From CG2-30-58-95 sp964618215 (GTDB taxonomy: Bacteria; Chloroflexota; Anaerolineae; Anaerolineales; Villigracilaceae), in assembly GCA_964618215.1 (NCBI GenBank), contig CAZTZE010000010.1:1-64000 (forward strand): 64,000 nucleotides of DNA, read 5' to 3'. The notes beneath the pieces are model-generated. The model was not told where the DNA came from and did not search any database. It saw nothing but the letters and a program-made list of their open reading frames with translations. The translations under genes and the position numbers were made by a program. Below, in pieces: positions 23,031-31,238 of this stretch. Positions within the stretch are counted from its first letter, which is position 1, and each line of letters starts with the position of its first letter.

Positions 23031-25178
23031 TTACCGAGTAGATGCTGCGCACGGCACGAAGAAAATCCAAAACTCGTGGTTGTCCACTTTCGACGTATAC
23101 ACACTCAGCGTACCTTGCGGGTAGAGCGCTGCCAGCTTGTCCAGCGTGGCCTGGTCATTGTGTTCCGGCTGGTCCACGTCAGCCTTGACGATAAACACTT
23201 TCGGGCCGGCGACGTTGACCGTATCCGCCAGGTCATCGCGCCAGACGGCAAAATCGCGGTTCGGGATGCCGGCCCAAACGCCCGGCAGGCGCGTATCCAC
23301 CCAGTGCGGGTACGGCACGATCCAGGCGTTATCCGTCGAGCCGTAAGTTTGCCCGAACTGTTCGATGACCGCGCCCATCTCGGACGAGTTCCACGCGCCC
23401 ATGCGGAACTGGCGGTCATATTGACGAAAAGCCAGATCATAGTTTTGCGAACCAGACCACAGCAGAAGAAGGGACATCACAGCCCAGGCGAGAGTCGCCC
23501 GTGCCCTTCCGGACCCCAAGCCTGTGACCAGACCATCCAGCGCCAGCCCAACGATGAGGAAGACCGGCACGATTGCCCCCGCGGCACGGTTCAGGGCCGG
23601 ATTCTCCGCCGGAAAGGCCAGGGAAAGGATCGAGGGTAGCAACAAAAGCGGAATGGAGAGGAGCAGGAACAGGTCCAGCCAGTGCCGTTGGCGCACGTAG
23701 CGGACGAGCAGCAGGATAATTCCAATCACAAACAGCGCGCCGGAAACCACGTCCAGCGCCGGGCGGCCCGTCACCGACACGACCCAGATTTGCCCGTCAT
23801 CCCAGTTGAACATGCGCAGCGCGTTCCACAGGTTGGAGAAAAAGATTTCCCACCCCGCGCCCGGCAGCGGCGTTTCGATTGTCCCCAGGCGGGAGAAAGC
23901 GCGCTGCGAGAAGCCGGCGGGGTTCTCCAGCGCGTACCTCATCAGCGGCAAAAAGACGAGCAGCGAAGTCAGCGCCAAAATGCTCAGCCAGACAATGGCC
24001 TGCCGGCGGCTGCCCTTCGATTGGGCATGGATCAGATACAGCCCGATCGCGAGGACAACCATAATCGGCACAATACGGAACGGGCTGTAACCGTGCAAGC
24101 CGAGGCCGAGAAAGAGACCGGCGAGAATGAAGTCGTTGCGCTTGGAAGTGCGCAGGCCGCGAATGAAATAAAAGAGCGTCGGCGCGACGAAGAGCGGGTA
24201 AAGCGGAAAGCGCAGCCCGGCGCGGCTGATGACGTTCGGCCAGTAAGCGATTCCGGCAAAGAGCATGGCGAGCAAGCCAACGCGCCGGTTGGCGATTTCT
24301 TTGCCTAACAAGTACATGTAGGGTAGGATTCCCAATCCTGCCAAAACCGTGCCAATTTTCAGGCTCAGGAATGACAGTCCGCTGCCGAAAAGCGCGGCCA
24401 CGGCCGCGGTCAGGTACATCTGCAAACCTTCGCGGCCGGTGTTGCGCTCAAAGAAAATGTGTGTCTGGCCCTGCGTGATGTCGTACACATCCAGGATTTT
24501 CTCGGCGTGATCGCTGAACGGCTCGGCAGGCACACCGTTCAGGCGATAAAAACGGAAGAAGATCGCCAGCGCGAAGGCCAGGAAAACCAGCACTGACCAG
24601 CGTGTAATAATCACCTGCCACTCATTACTCGTCATTCGTTCCTTGAACCTGCTCCACCCCGATTCTGCCTGCGGCTCTCTCAGCCATAGCGCCCAGATGA
24701 AAAAGGTTATTGCCAAAATCCAGAGCGCCAGGTTGAAATTGGTAAACAAATTGCCGCCAAAAGTCAGAAAGGCCAGCAAGGCCAGCACAATCGCCAGAAT
24801 CATGGGCATGCGGCGGACGGTGAAAGAGCGATTCAGCGATTCAGCGGGAATCAGTGATTCGGCGGGGGGAGGCAAAGTCCATTCGCCGCGCAGGTTGGCC
24901 CAGAGCAGCAGGCCGATGGCTGCAATATAGGGAACGATGCCGGTCAGAGCAGTGGTGTGCGGCGGCTCGAAGGCGCGCTGGGCTGCCAAAGCCAGAGCCA
25001 GAGCCAGCAAAGAACGCCAGGGAAAAGCTGATGGCGGATGGTTGATAGCGAGTGGTGGATGGCTAACAGGTTCAACGACTTCTGGCGGGGTTTCCATGAA
25101 TGGCAATTCGATCTTCCCGCCGCGTTGCCAGAATTTCAGTTTTGATTTGACGTAATCCAAAACACTCGGTTCTTCCAT
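23031..25178 (-). CDS. GT39/ArnT-like polytopic membrane protein
   Basis: The protein has 715 residues with about twelve helices after a 50-residue cytoplasmic N-terminus. The segment FRFYRLNGVPAEPFSDHAEK then ILDVYDITQGQTHIFFERNTG gives the acidic first loop of GT-C glycosyltransferases, and GREGLQMYLTAAVAALFG resembles the next PMT/ArnT block. The C-terminus is soluble (WIVPYPHWVDTRLPGVWAGI, ending in an extracytoplasmic-looking domain). The substrate is unknown. The 25030-25064 heptamer array encodes part of the N-terminal region (AINHPPSAF). Confidence 0.75.
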   Translation of the reverse strand: MEEPSVLDYVKSKLKFWQRGGKIELPFMETPPEVVEPVSHPPLAINHPPSAFPWRSLLALALALAAQRAFEPPHTTALTGIVPYIAAIGLLLWANLRGEWTLPPPAESLIPAESLNRSFTVRRMPMILAIVLALLAFLTFGGNLFTNFNLALWILAITFFIWALWLREPQAESGWSRFKERMTSNEWQVIITRWSVLVFLAFALAIFFRFYRLNGVPAEPFSDHAEKILDVYDITQGQTHIFFERNTGREGLQMYLTAAVAALFGSGLSFLSLKIGTVLAGLGILPYMYLLGKEIANRRVGLLAMLFAGIAYWPNVISRAGLRFPLYPLFVAPTLFYFIRGLRTSKRNDFILAGLFLGLGLHGYSPFRIVPIMVVLAIGLYLIHAQSKGSRRQAIVWLSILALTSLLVFLPLMRYALENPAGFSQRAFSRLGTIETPLPGAGWEIFFSNLWNALRMFNWDDGQIWVVSVTGRPALDVVSGALFVIGIILLLVRYVRQRHWLDLFLLLSIPLLLLPSILSLAFPAENPALNRAAGAIVPVFLIVGLALDGLVTGLGSGRARATLAWAVMSLLLLWSGSQNYDLAFRQYDRQFRMGAWNSSEMGAVIEQFGQTYGSTDNAWIVPYPHWVDTRLPGVWAGIPNRDFAVWRDDLADTVNVAGPKVFIVKADVDQPEHNDQATLDKLAALYPQGTLSVYTSKVDNHEFWIFFVPCAASTR
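25030..25064. repeat. GATGGCG-type 7-bp array inside a gene
   Basis: Five units: GATGGCG, GATGGTT, GATAGCG, AGTGGTG and GATGGCT. They are read in frame in the cytoplasmic N-terminus of the GT39-like protein. Confidence 0.85.
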
Positions 25179-25230
25179 GTTCGCATCCGTTACGTTTTAC
25201 GATTTACACTTCGGCAGCCTTTCGACAAGC

Positions 25231-25965
25231 TCAAGGTAGCAGCTCAGGGCAGGCTGTTTTACGTGCAATCACGATCATACTCTCCCCCCATTTTAACGGC
25301 AAAAAGACAAAGCCGGTCATCGCCTGAAGGCCGCCAAGGGAACCAAAGATAAGTTTCTGCAAAGCCCTCGGCACGAACGGAATATATGGTGCGTCCCAGA
25401 AGCCATCCGCAAAGATACACAGCGGACTGAAGTCCGCATTCCTGAGCAATGCCAGCCACTCGGCAGGCGGCTTGAGCGAGATGTGTGTTGGGTCCTGGAA
25501 ACCGATCCACTTTTCGCCTTTGAGCGGCTTGAGCAGGGAATCGAGATTGGGTGTGGCAAGGATCAACACGCCGCCCGGTGCAGTGACGCGCCCGATCTCT
25601 GCAATCGCCTTTTCAGGGTGCGGGAGATGCTCCACCACATGTTTGATGATGACCACTCCAAACGCTCCATCGTTAAACTGGAGTTCTTCCGCGCTCGATG
25701 TGACGTGTGACGTGTGACGTGCGACTTTCAATGATTGTTTGAGCGCCCAATGGTTCACATCCGCCGCAAAAGTCTGGAAGGGATCTTCCAACTGCCCAAT
25801 GAGATGCCCCAGCCCGGAGCCGATTTCCAGCAGGCGCGCGCCGCGTTTCCCATACCGGCGGGCTAATATCGCGTAAAAACGGTTTGACCACCAGTCCTGG
25901 CTGTATTTGGCGAACGAAACGTCTTTATAGGTGTTGCTGGAAAAGTAGGATTCGTCGAATGACAC
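25231..25965 (-). CDS. Class I SAM-dependent methyltransferase
   Basis: The product has 244 residues with motif I LLEIGSGLGHLIGQL, an acidic end of strand 2 (FAADVN), VVIIKHVVEHLPHPEKAIAE as motif II, and PGGVLILATPN as motif III, the UbiG/methyltransferase-11 pattern. It probably methylates a sugar or lipid intermediate of the surrounding glycosylation cluster. Two repeats lie inside its frame: a GTGACGT array encoding ARHTSHVTSS, and the GCGGACTGAAGTCCGC palindrome encoding NADFSPL. Confidence 0.85.
   Translation of the reverse strand: MSFDESYFSSNTYKDVSFAKYSQDWWSNRFYAILARRYGKRGARLLEIGSGLGHLIGQLEDPFQTFAADVNHWALKQSLKVARHTSHVTSSAEELQFNDGAFGVVIIKHVVEHLPHPEKAIAEIGRVTAPGGVLILATPNLDSLLKPLKGEKWIGFQDPTHISLKPPAEWLALLRNADFSPLCIFADGFWDAPYIPFVPRALQKLIFGSLGGLQAMTGFVFLPLKWGESMIVIARKTACPELLP
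25422..25437. repeat. Palindromic element GCGGACTGAAGTCCGC, copy 1 (in a gene)
   Basis: The 16-bp palindrome plus its flank CATTCCTGAG recurs at 47351 as the same palindrome plus CAGTCCTGAG. Here it is read in frame within the methyltransferase gene. Confidence 0.85.
25700..25725. repeat. GTGACGT x3 7-bp array inside the methyltransferase gene
   Basis: Three exact GTGACGT units and a partial one. They encode ARHTSHVT between motif I and motif II. Confidence 0.93.
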
Positions 25966-26020
25966 AGGAATCTCCCGGGGACGACCCAGCCGGCTGCCGG
26001 GTAGGCCTTAAGCAGTGGAC

Positions 26021-26146
26021 TCATTTATTTAGTAACAAATATTCTTTGGCAAGCGCCGCCAGACCCAGCGCGCTCAAGTCAATGCCGGGCAGGGTGACGC
26101 AACTTTCGGTCAAGGAGGCCTCTAGGATGCTCAGGACGATTGTCTA
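26021..26146 (-). pseudogene. Possible C-terminal remnant of an unidentified gene
   Basis: An open stretch without a start reads TIVLSILEASLTESCVTLPG and then IDLSALGLAALAKEYLLLNK before a stop. It looks like a genuine protein C-terminus but has no upstream body, because the YqaE-like gene begins there. The remaining bases 25966-26020 show nothing. Confidence 0.3.
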
Positions 26147-26289
26147 TTGCAGATAACGAGAGCCGCAATTGCCCCTGGAACCCATCCGAATAAAGTCAAT
26201 ATTGAGACGATTAGCACTGTACCGCATCCTTTGTCAAGAACTGCCAAAGGGGGCAAAAAAATACATAGCAAGGCCCGACCACAACTCAT
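26131..26289 (-). CDS. YqaE/Pmp3 family small membrane protein (52 aa)
   Basis: The protein has 52 residues with the two-helix Pmp3/YqaE pattern: FLPPLAVLDKGCGTVLIVSI followed by LTLFGWVPGAIAALVI. The PPLAV, KGCGT and GxxPGxIxAL blocks are the family signature. The family is linked to salt and membrane stress. AAGGAG sits six bases before the ATG. The gene lies alone between the two methyltransferase genes. Confidence 0.85.
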   Translation of the reverse strand: MSCGRALLCIFLPPLAVLDKGCGTVLIVSILTLFGWVPGAIAALVICNRQSS

Positions 26290-26347
26290 CGTTTTCTCCT
26301 TTCTCAATCTGCGCTTCTTGTGATTTTCTCAACAACGGACGGCTGCG

Positions 26348-27112
26348 CTAATTTACTTTCCTGGCAATATAAAACGTAAAGGTGCCATCCTCGACCGGCG
26401 CAGTGGCAGCATATTTGCGCACGAATTTCTCCGTCAGCCACAGATTCCATTTTGCCGGCGCAATTATCCATTTGCCGGTCAGTCTTTTTGCAACCAGCGA
26501 TGGCAGGCCAAAGTAATGTCCCCATTCTAACACGCGCATGGCGGAGGGGGAGAAGTAGCGCCAGCACCTCTCCAACCGGAAGCCGGCCTCTTCCAGCCGC
26601 GCTTCCCAGACCTCGGGCCCGTCGGCGTGCTCGACGCGCGAGATGCGCCGGAACCATGCGATGTACCCCTTCCCCAGCAGGCGGGAGATGGACAATTCGG
26701 AAAGATAACGCGGATTGGGCACGCAAAAGTAAAACGGCGCGCCGGGTTTCAGCACGCGGGCGGTCTCGGCCAGAACCCACTCGACGTGCGGAATATGCTC
26801 CAAAACCGAGTTGCTGAACGCGGAGGCAAAATAGCCGTTCGGAAATGGCATCCCGCCGCCCTCGGCTTCGACCAGCGCGGCGTAAGCGCGGCGTGTCTTG
26901 GCTTCATGGATGGGCGCGTGTCCGGGGTCGAGACCAACATCAATTTGGCGGTCGAAGGTCAGGGAGGCGAAATGGCCGTCGCCGCAGCCCACGTCGAGGG
27001 TCGGGGACGGGAGGTCGAGGGTCTGGTAAAATTCCGCCTCCACGGCGCGGATCAGGGCGCGGAAGTAGGGCAGGTCGCGCAGGTGGGGGAAGAGGAACCG
27101 GTTTTCGATCAT
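26348..27112 (-). CDS. Class I SAM-dependent methyltransferase
   Basis: About 254 residues from ATG 27112. Motif I is TLDVGCGDGHFASL, followed by DVGLDPGHAPIHEA, FASAFSNSVLEHIPHVEWVL and LKPGAPFYFCVPN. This is a methyltransferase-11 type fold with a C-terminal region containing an ARLEEAGF segment typical of small-molecule methyltransferases. The substrate is unknown; cluster context suggests a glycolipid or sugar. It is divergent from the VapBC pair starting at 27160. Confidence 0.83.
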   Translation of the reverse strand: MIENRFLFPHLRDLPYFRALIRAVEAEFYQTLDLPSPTLDVGCGDGHFASLTFDRQIDVGLDPGHAPIHEAKTRRAYAALVEAEGGGMPFPNGYFASAFSNSVLEHIPHVEWVLAETARVLKPGAPFYFCVPNPRYLSELSISRLLGKGYIAWFRRISRVEHADGPEVWEARLEEAGFRLERCWRYFSPSAMRVLEWGHYFGLPSLVAKRLTGKWIIAPAKWNLWLTEKFVRKYAATAPVEDGTFTFYIARKVN

Positions 27113-27159
27113 GATATAATGATAGCAGTTATTCAAAAAGTGATAGCAGGAGTAACGCT

Positions 27160-27438
27160 ATGTTGGTACGAACAATGGTTCAACTGACGGAAGAGCAACT
27201 AACAGCCTTGAGGGAAATGGCAAAAGCGAGGAATACCTCCGTCGCCAAACTTGTGCGTGAGAGCGTGGCGCAGTATATAGTTATTGTCGAGAAAGCGTCA
27301 GATCGTGAGGAAAAGCGCCGTCGGGCGTTGGAATTCATCGAAATGATGAAAAAAGAACCCTTCCATGATAAAGATGGCGCTACAGATGTTTCTGTGAATC
27401 ATGATAAATATTTGGCGGAGATTTACGGGACATGGTAA
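27160..27438 (+). CDS. vapB: VapB-like ribbon-helix-helix antitoxin
   Basis: The product has 92 residues. The N-terminus VRTMVQLTEEQLTALREMAK followed by NTSVAKLVRESVAQY is a classic CopG/RHH DNA-binding unit. The acidic C-terminal tail would bind the toxin. AGGAG precedes the ATG, and the stop overlaps the toxin start. It should neutralise the PIN toxin and repress the operon. Confidence 0.85.
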   Translation: MLVRTMVQLTEEQLTALREMAKARNTSVAKLVRESVAQYIVIVEKASDREEKRRRALEFIEMMKKEPFHDKDGATDVSVNHDKYLAEIYGTW

Positions 27439-27830
27439 TTTTCGTAGATACTTCCGCCTTATATGCTCTGTCATGTGCCGAGGACCGCAACTATCCCCAG
27501 GCCGTTAAGATTTGGGAAGACTTGATGAAAAACGAAACCGATCTGGTTACCAACAACTATGTAGTTGTGGAAAGTATCTCTCTCTTCCAAAACCGCTTTG
27601 GAATTGATAAGGTGCGAATATTTCAAACAAAATTAGTGCCTTTCCTTGATGTGGACTGGATTGACGAAGAACAACACGCTGTTGCTATTCAAACCGTCCT
27701 CACCGCCAACCGCCGCTCCCTGAGTCTGGTGGATTGCTCCGCTTTCAAGACCATGCGTCGCCTCGGCTTAGACACCGTCTTCACCTTCGACCCACACTTC
27801 ACCGAACAGGGATTCACTGTCATCCCGTAG
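27432..27830 (+). CDS. vapC: VapC-like PIN domain ribonuclease toxin
   Basis: The product has 132 residues with a PIN domain: VIFVDTSALYAL (Asp6), NNYVVVESISL (acidic Glu), SLVDCSAF (Asp) and TFDPHF (C-terminal Asp). The full acidic set needed for metal-dependent RNA cleavage is present. It overlaps vapB by seven bases. The stop codon lies inside the palindrome at 27827-27853. Confidence 0.9.
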   Translation: MVIFVDTSALYALSCAEDRNYPQAVKIWEDLMKNETDLVTNNYVVVESISLFQNRFGIDKVRIFQTKLVPFLDVDWIDEEQHAVAIQTVLTANRRSLSLVDCSAFKTMRRLGLDTVFTFDPHFTEQGFTVIP

Positions 27831-27853
27831 GACGAATTGGCAATTCGTCCTAC
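27827..27853. terminator. 27-bp palindrome with T-run, terminator-like, copy 1
   Basis: GTAGGACGAATT, GGC, AATTCGTCCTAC, then five T. The perfect 12-bp stem plus T-run could end vapC transcripts. The same 27-bp design recurs at 41792 and 45045, so it is also a dispersed repeat. Confidence 0.75.
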
Positions 27854-29010
27854 TTTTTCATCAGCCTCGCAAACAACTTCTCATATTCCTGCGCCACGCT
27901 GTCGGGGTCATAGAGACGGGTCAAATCCGCTGTGTCGCAGCGGAATTTTTCTTTGTCAGCGAAGATGGCAAGTAAGGCATCCGCCAGAGCGTTTGAATCG
28001 CCAATCGGGACGACCTTGCCCATGTTGTGCATTTTCACCGGCTGACGCACGCCGGGCAGCGCCGAGGCCACGCACGGAACGTTGTGCAGCATGGCCTCGA
28101 TCTGCACCAGCCCAAAGGCCTCGGTCGAATTGAGCGAGGGGACGACCAGCACATCCAGGTTGGGGTAAAAGGCTGTCATTTGCGCAGGGCTGAGCACGCC
28201 GAGGAATTTCCAGTGTCCCGCCGCCTCGTATTCACGAATGCGCGGCAACAACCGCTCGGCATAAGCCTGCTCGCCGAGTACATTTTGATATTGACCGGCG
28301 AACAGGACTTGCGCGTGTGGATATTTCTCTAACACCGCAGGCAGCGCGTCGAGCAGGACTTCCACACCCTTCTCAGCGGCGAAGCGCGCCGCCATGCCGA
28401 TCACGGGATGACGTTCGCGGGTCTGATGTTTGCGGGTGAAAGTCTCGATTTCGCTGGAGGAGGCAGGCGGCAGGACGACCGGCGGCAGGATCGGGGTCAG
28501 CTTGTGCTTGTAACGCGAGAGATAGGCCGAGTTGTCGGCGTAATCCTGGGTGTATGTAACGATGTGATCCGCCAAAATACCCGCCATATTGTTCTGGAAT
28601 TTGACGATGAGATTGACAAAGCGATTGAACAGGCCCGGCGGCATGAGCAGGTCGCAGTGATAGGTCAGGACAGCGGGTTTTCCGAACAGACGGGCGCGGA
28701 AAGCCACGCCTGGGGCGTCGAATTGCGGCAGGTGGAGCTGCACCACGTCGTGCTGCCAGACCAGTTGGGTGGCAAGCAGGCCAAAGGTCGGGGCGAGCAC
28801 CCCCTTACTGACGCGCAGCGCGACCGGCACGCGGATGACGCGCACACCATCCATCATCTCTTCGCGCGGCAGGGACCTTCGGTCGTACTGCGTGGTCATC
28901 ACGGTGACGGTGTGGCCGCGCCGGGCAAAGGCGCGCGCCAGCCGCTCGGCGTAGATGGTCAGGCCGGAGGTGTGGGGACGGTAGTAAGTGAGGACGGTGA
29001 GGATGCGCAT
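27850..29010 (-). CDS. Family 4 glycosyltransferase
   Basis: The product has 386 residues with a GT-B fold. The N-terminal domain begins ILTVLTYYRPHTSGLTIYAE (nucleotide-independent acceptor side). The C-terminal domain has GMAARFAAEKGVEVLLDALP and the GT4 donor motif NSTEAFGLVQIEAM (EX7E). It transfers a sugar from a nucleotide donor at the cytoplasmic face and fits the surrounding envelope glycosylation genes. The donor and acceptor are unknown. Confidence 0.9.
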   Translation of the reverse strand: MRILTVLTYYRPHTSGLTIYAERLARAFARRGHTVTVMTTQYDRRSLPREEMMDGVRVIRVPVALRVSKGVLAPTFGLLATQLVWQHDVVQLHLPQFDAPGVAFRARLFGKPAVLTYHCDLLMPPGLFNRFVNLIVKFQNNMAGILADHIVTYTQDYADNSAYLSRYKHKLTPILPPVVLPPASSSEIETFTRKHQTRERHPVIGMAARFAAEKGVEVLLDALPAVLEKYPHAQVLFAGQYQNVLGEQAYAERLLPRIREYEAAGHWKFLGVLSPAQMTAFYPNLDVLVVPSLNSTEAFGLVQIEAMLHNVPCVASALPGVRQPVKMHNMGKVVPIGDSNALADALLAIFADKEKFRCDTADLTRLYDPDSVAQEYEKLFARLMKK

Positions 29011-29016
29011 AATACC

Positions 29017-29050
29017 AGTGTTCAGTATTCAGTGATCAGTAATCAGTGAG
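29017..29050. repeat. CAGTGTT-type 7-bp array, intergenic
   Basis: Units CAGTGTT, CAGTATT, CAGTGAT, CAGTAAT and CAGTGAG lie between the GT4 gene and the cation efflux gene, immediately upstream of the GT4 start. Confidence 0.9.
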
Positions 29051-29054
29051 GGGG

Positions 29055-29981
29055 TTAGGGGGCGTGGTTGTTGGCGACTGCACAATAAAGATCATTGTTG
29101 GCGCACTCGACGCATTCCAGTTGCAGGGTGGCATGGGTGATGCTGTACTTGCGCGCCAGTAATTCGTTGACCGCAGCCTGGATTTTCGCCCCCGCGCTGA
29201 CGGTCACATCGCTGGTGACCAAGTGCGCCGAGAGCGTCCGCAGGCTGCGGGTGATGCTCCAGACATGCAAATCATGGACGCCGCTTACGCCCGCCACCGA
29301 TTGTATTTCGCCCAGCATGGTCTGTATGTCAATATCGGCCGGCGTACCTTCCATCAGGATGCTGACCGACTCACGGATGATACCCCAAGCATTCCATAGG
29401 ATAAGCAGGCCAATGAAGACGCTGACCAGCGGGTCTATCCAATTCAGACCGGTGAAGCGGATGAGGATCCCGGCGGCGACCGCCCCGACGGTCGAAAGCA
29501 CATCGCCCATCAGGTGCAGGTAGGCGGACTTGAGATTCAGGTCGTTATCCGCGCCGCGCCGGACAAGCAGGGCTGTCACCAAATTGACCACCACCGCCGC
29601 CAGGCCGACGCCAATCAGAATATCCGTCTGCACTTCGGGCGGCGCGACGAAGCGCTTATAGGCCTCATGGAAAATGCCCAGGGCGATGAGCGCCAGCGTG
29701 GTCGAGTTGAACAGCGCGACGAGGATGCCGGCGCGGTGGTAGCCGTAGGTGCGGCCGGAATGCGCCGGTCGCAGCGCAAGGCGGATGGCGTGCCATGCAA
29801 GCGCCAGCGCCAGTACGTCGGTGAAGTTGTGCGCCGCGTCGGTCAGCAGCGCCAGCGAGTTGGCAATAATCCCGGCGAAGATTTCGACGACAACCAACGC
29901 CAGCGTGATGCCCAGCGAGAGGGCCAGCCGGCGCGTTGTGGAACGGGTGAGGTCGGTGAGATGAGGGTGTTCGTGAGACAT
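29055..29981 (-). CDS. Cation diffusion facilitator (Zn/Co/Cd efflux)
   Basis: The product has 308 residues and six transmembrane helices, with a His-rich N-terminus (MSHEHPHL). The transport site is visible as LTDAAHNFTDV (HxxxD, helix 2) and HLMGDVLSTVG (HxxxD, helix 5). A cytoplasmic C-terminal domain contains VHDLHVWSIT, the CDF dimer domain. It exports divalent metal ions, most likely zinc, against protons. It is not part of the glycosylation genes around it. Confidence 0.92.
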   Translation of the reverse strand: MSHEHPHLTDLTRSTTRRLALSLGITLALVVVEIFAGIIANSLALLTDAAHNFTDVLALALAWHAIRLALRPAHSGRTYGYHRAGILVALFNSTTLALIALGIFHEAYKRFVAPPEVQTDILIGVGLAAVVVNLVTALLVRRGADNDLNLKSAYLHLMGDVLSTVGAVAAGILIRFTGLNWIDPLVSVFIGLLILWNAWGIIRESVSILMEGTPADIDIQTMLGEIQSVAGVSGVHDLHVWSITRSLRTLSAHLVTSDVTVSAGAKIQAAVNELLARKYSITHATLQLECVECANNDLYCAVANNHAP

Positions 29982-30060
29982 AGGTCAGGACTGCCAGATT
30001 ATAACCCACCAGTTCGCGCCTGGCTGTGCGGATGTTGATATTGCTGTAGCTAAATGGCGT

Positions 30061-31209
30061 TTATCGGTTTATCAATGACAATTCCATGACTCGGGCAAGC
30101 GGCCAGACAGTGATTCGTTCACTCACAGGATAGTCGTGCTGGCCCGGGTATAGCACCCACAGGTGTTCCAGGTCCAAGGTCTGCAAAGCCGTGCGCATGG
30201 AAGGCGTCAATCTAGGCGCCTCGTTGAATTTGACTTCCATGCCATAGCGCTTCCCCGAATGGAGGAAAACCAGGTCGAGTTCTGCGCCACCATACGTCCC
30301 CCAGTAATAGGCTTGGGAGGGTCGCAGCGCCTGTAGAATTTGTTCGAGCGCAAATCCCTCCCAGGAAGCCCCCACCTTTGGATGTCCTAGCAACGTGTGC
30401 TGGTCACGAATATCCAGCAAACTATGCAAAAGGCCGGTATCGCGAAAATAAACTTTCTGGGCTTTAACCTGCCGCTTGCTGATATTCTCGTACCAGGGCT
30501 GGAGCTGCCGCACCATGAAGGTACTGGTCAGGATGTCCAGGTACGAGAGGACAGTTTTATCCGACAATCCCATCGAGTGCGCCAGTTCGGCCGCGTTCCA
30601 GGTCTGTCCGTGATAATGGGCCAGCATGGTCCAGAAACGGCGCATGGCTGCAGACGGGATACTGATGCCCAATTGAGGGATGTCGCGCTCGAGGAAAGTC
30701 CGAATGAAGCCTTCCCGCCAAGCAAGACTATCCTCCTCGCTCTCAGCCAGGAACGAGCGCGGAAACCCACCGCGCACCCATAGTTGACGCCATGTCTCCG
30801 CGCCGGTCTCGGAAATGGAAAAACCGGAGAGTTCCACGAACTCCACCCGGCCGGCTAGCGTCTCGGAAGCATTTTTAATCAACGCAGGTGAGGCGCTGCC
30901 CAAAACGAGGAAACGCGCCTTGTTTTCGGGCCGGTCCACCAGAACTCGCAGCACCTGGAAAAATTCAGGCAAGATTTGAATCTCATCCAGGATAACCAGT
31001 CCCTCCAGCGCGCCCAGGACGAGTTCGGGGTTTTGCAGGCGGCGCTGGTCGGGGAGTGACTCCAGGTCGAAGAAGGTGGCCGTCTTGTTTTCGATAAACT
31101 GCCGCGCCAGCGTGGTTTTGCCGCACTGGCGCGGGCCAAGTAGGGCGGTCACAGGTGAGCGCCGGGTGGCTGTTTCGAGCCGGGCGAGATGATCTTTTCG
31201 GAGAAGCAT
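30061..31209 (-). CDS. DUF4143-type AAA ATPase
   Basis: About 382 residues from ATG 31209; the longer open frame overlaps the epimerase gene and is not used. Walker A is GPRQCGKTT, Walker B LVILDEIQ, and the sensor LVLGSASP. The C-terminus has GAELDLVF then YGMEVKFNE, the nuclease-like motif of DUF4143. These ATPases are abundant and often mobile, with no firm role. It appears complete and stands alone on this strand. Confidence 0.88.
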   Translation of the reverse strand: MLLRKDHLARLETATRRSPVTALLGPRQCGKTTLARQFIENKTATFFDLESLPDQRRLQNPELVLGALEGLVILDEIQILPEFFQVLRVLVDRPENKARFLVLGSASPALIKNASETLAGRVEFVELSGFSISETGAETWRQLWVRGGFPRSFLAESEEDSLAWREGFIRTFLERDIPQLGISIPSAAMRRFWTMLAHYHGQTWNAAELAHSMGLSDKTVLSYLDILTSTFMVRQLQPWYENISKRQVKAQKVYFRDTGLLHSLLDIRDQHTLLGHPKVGASWEGFALEQILQALRPSQAYYWGTYGGAELDLVFLHSGKRYGMEVKFNEAPRLTPSMRTALQTLDLEHLWVLYPGQHDYPVSERITVWPLARVMELSLINR

Positions 31210-31238
31210 AAGCCGATTATACAACGAAATTTCGGAGT

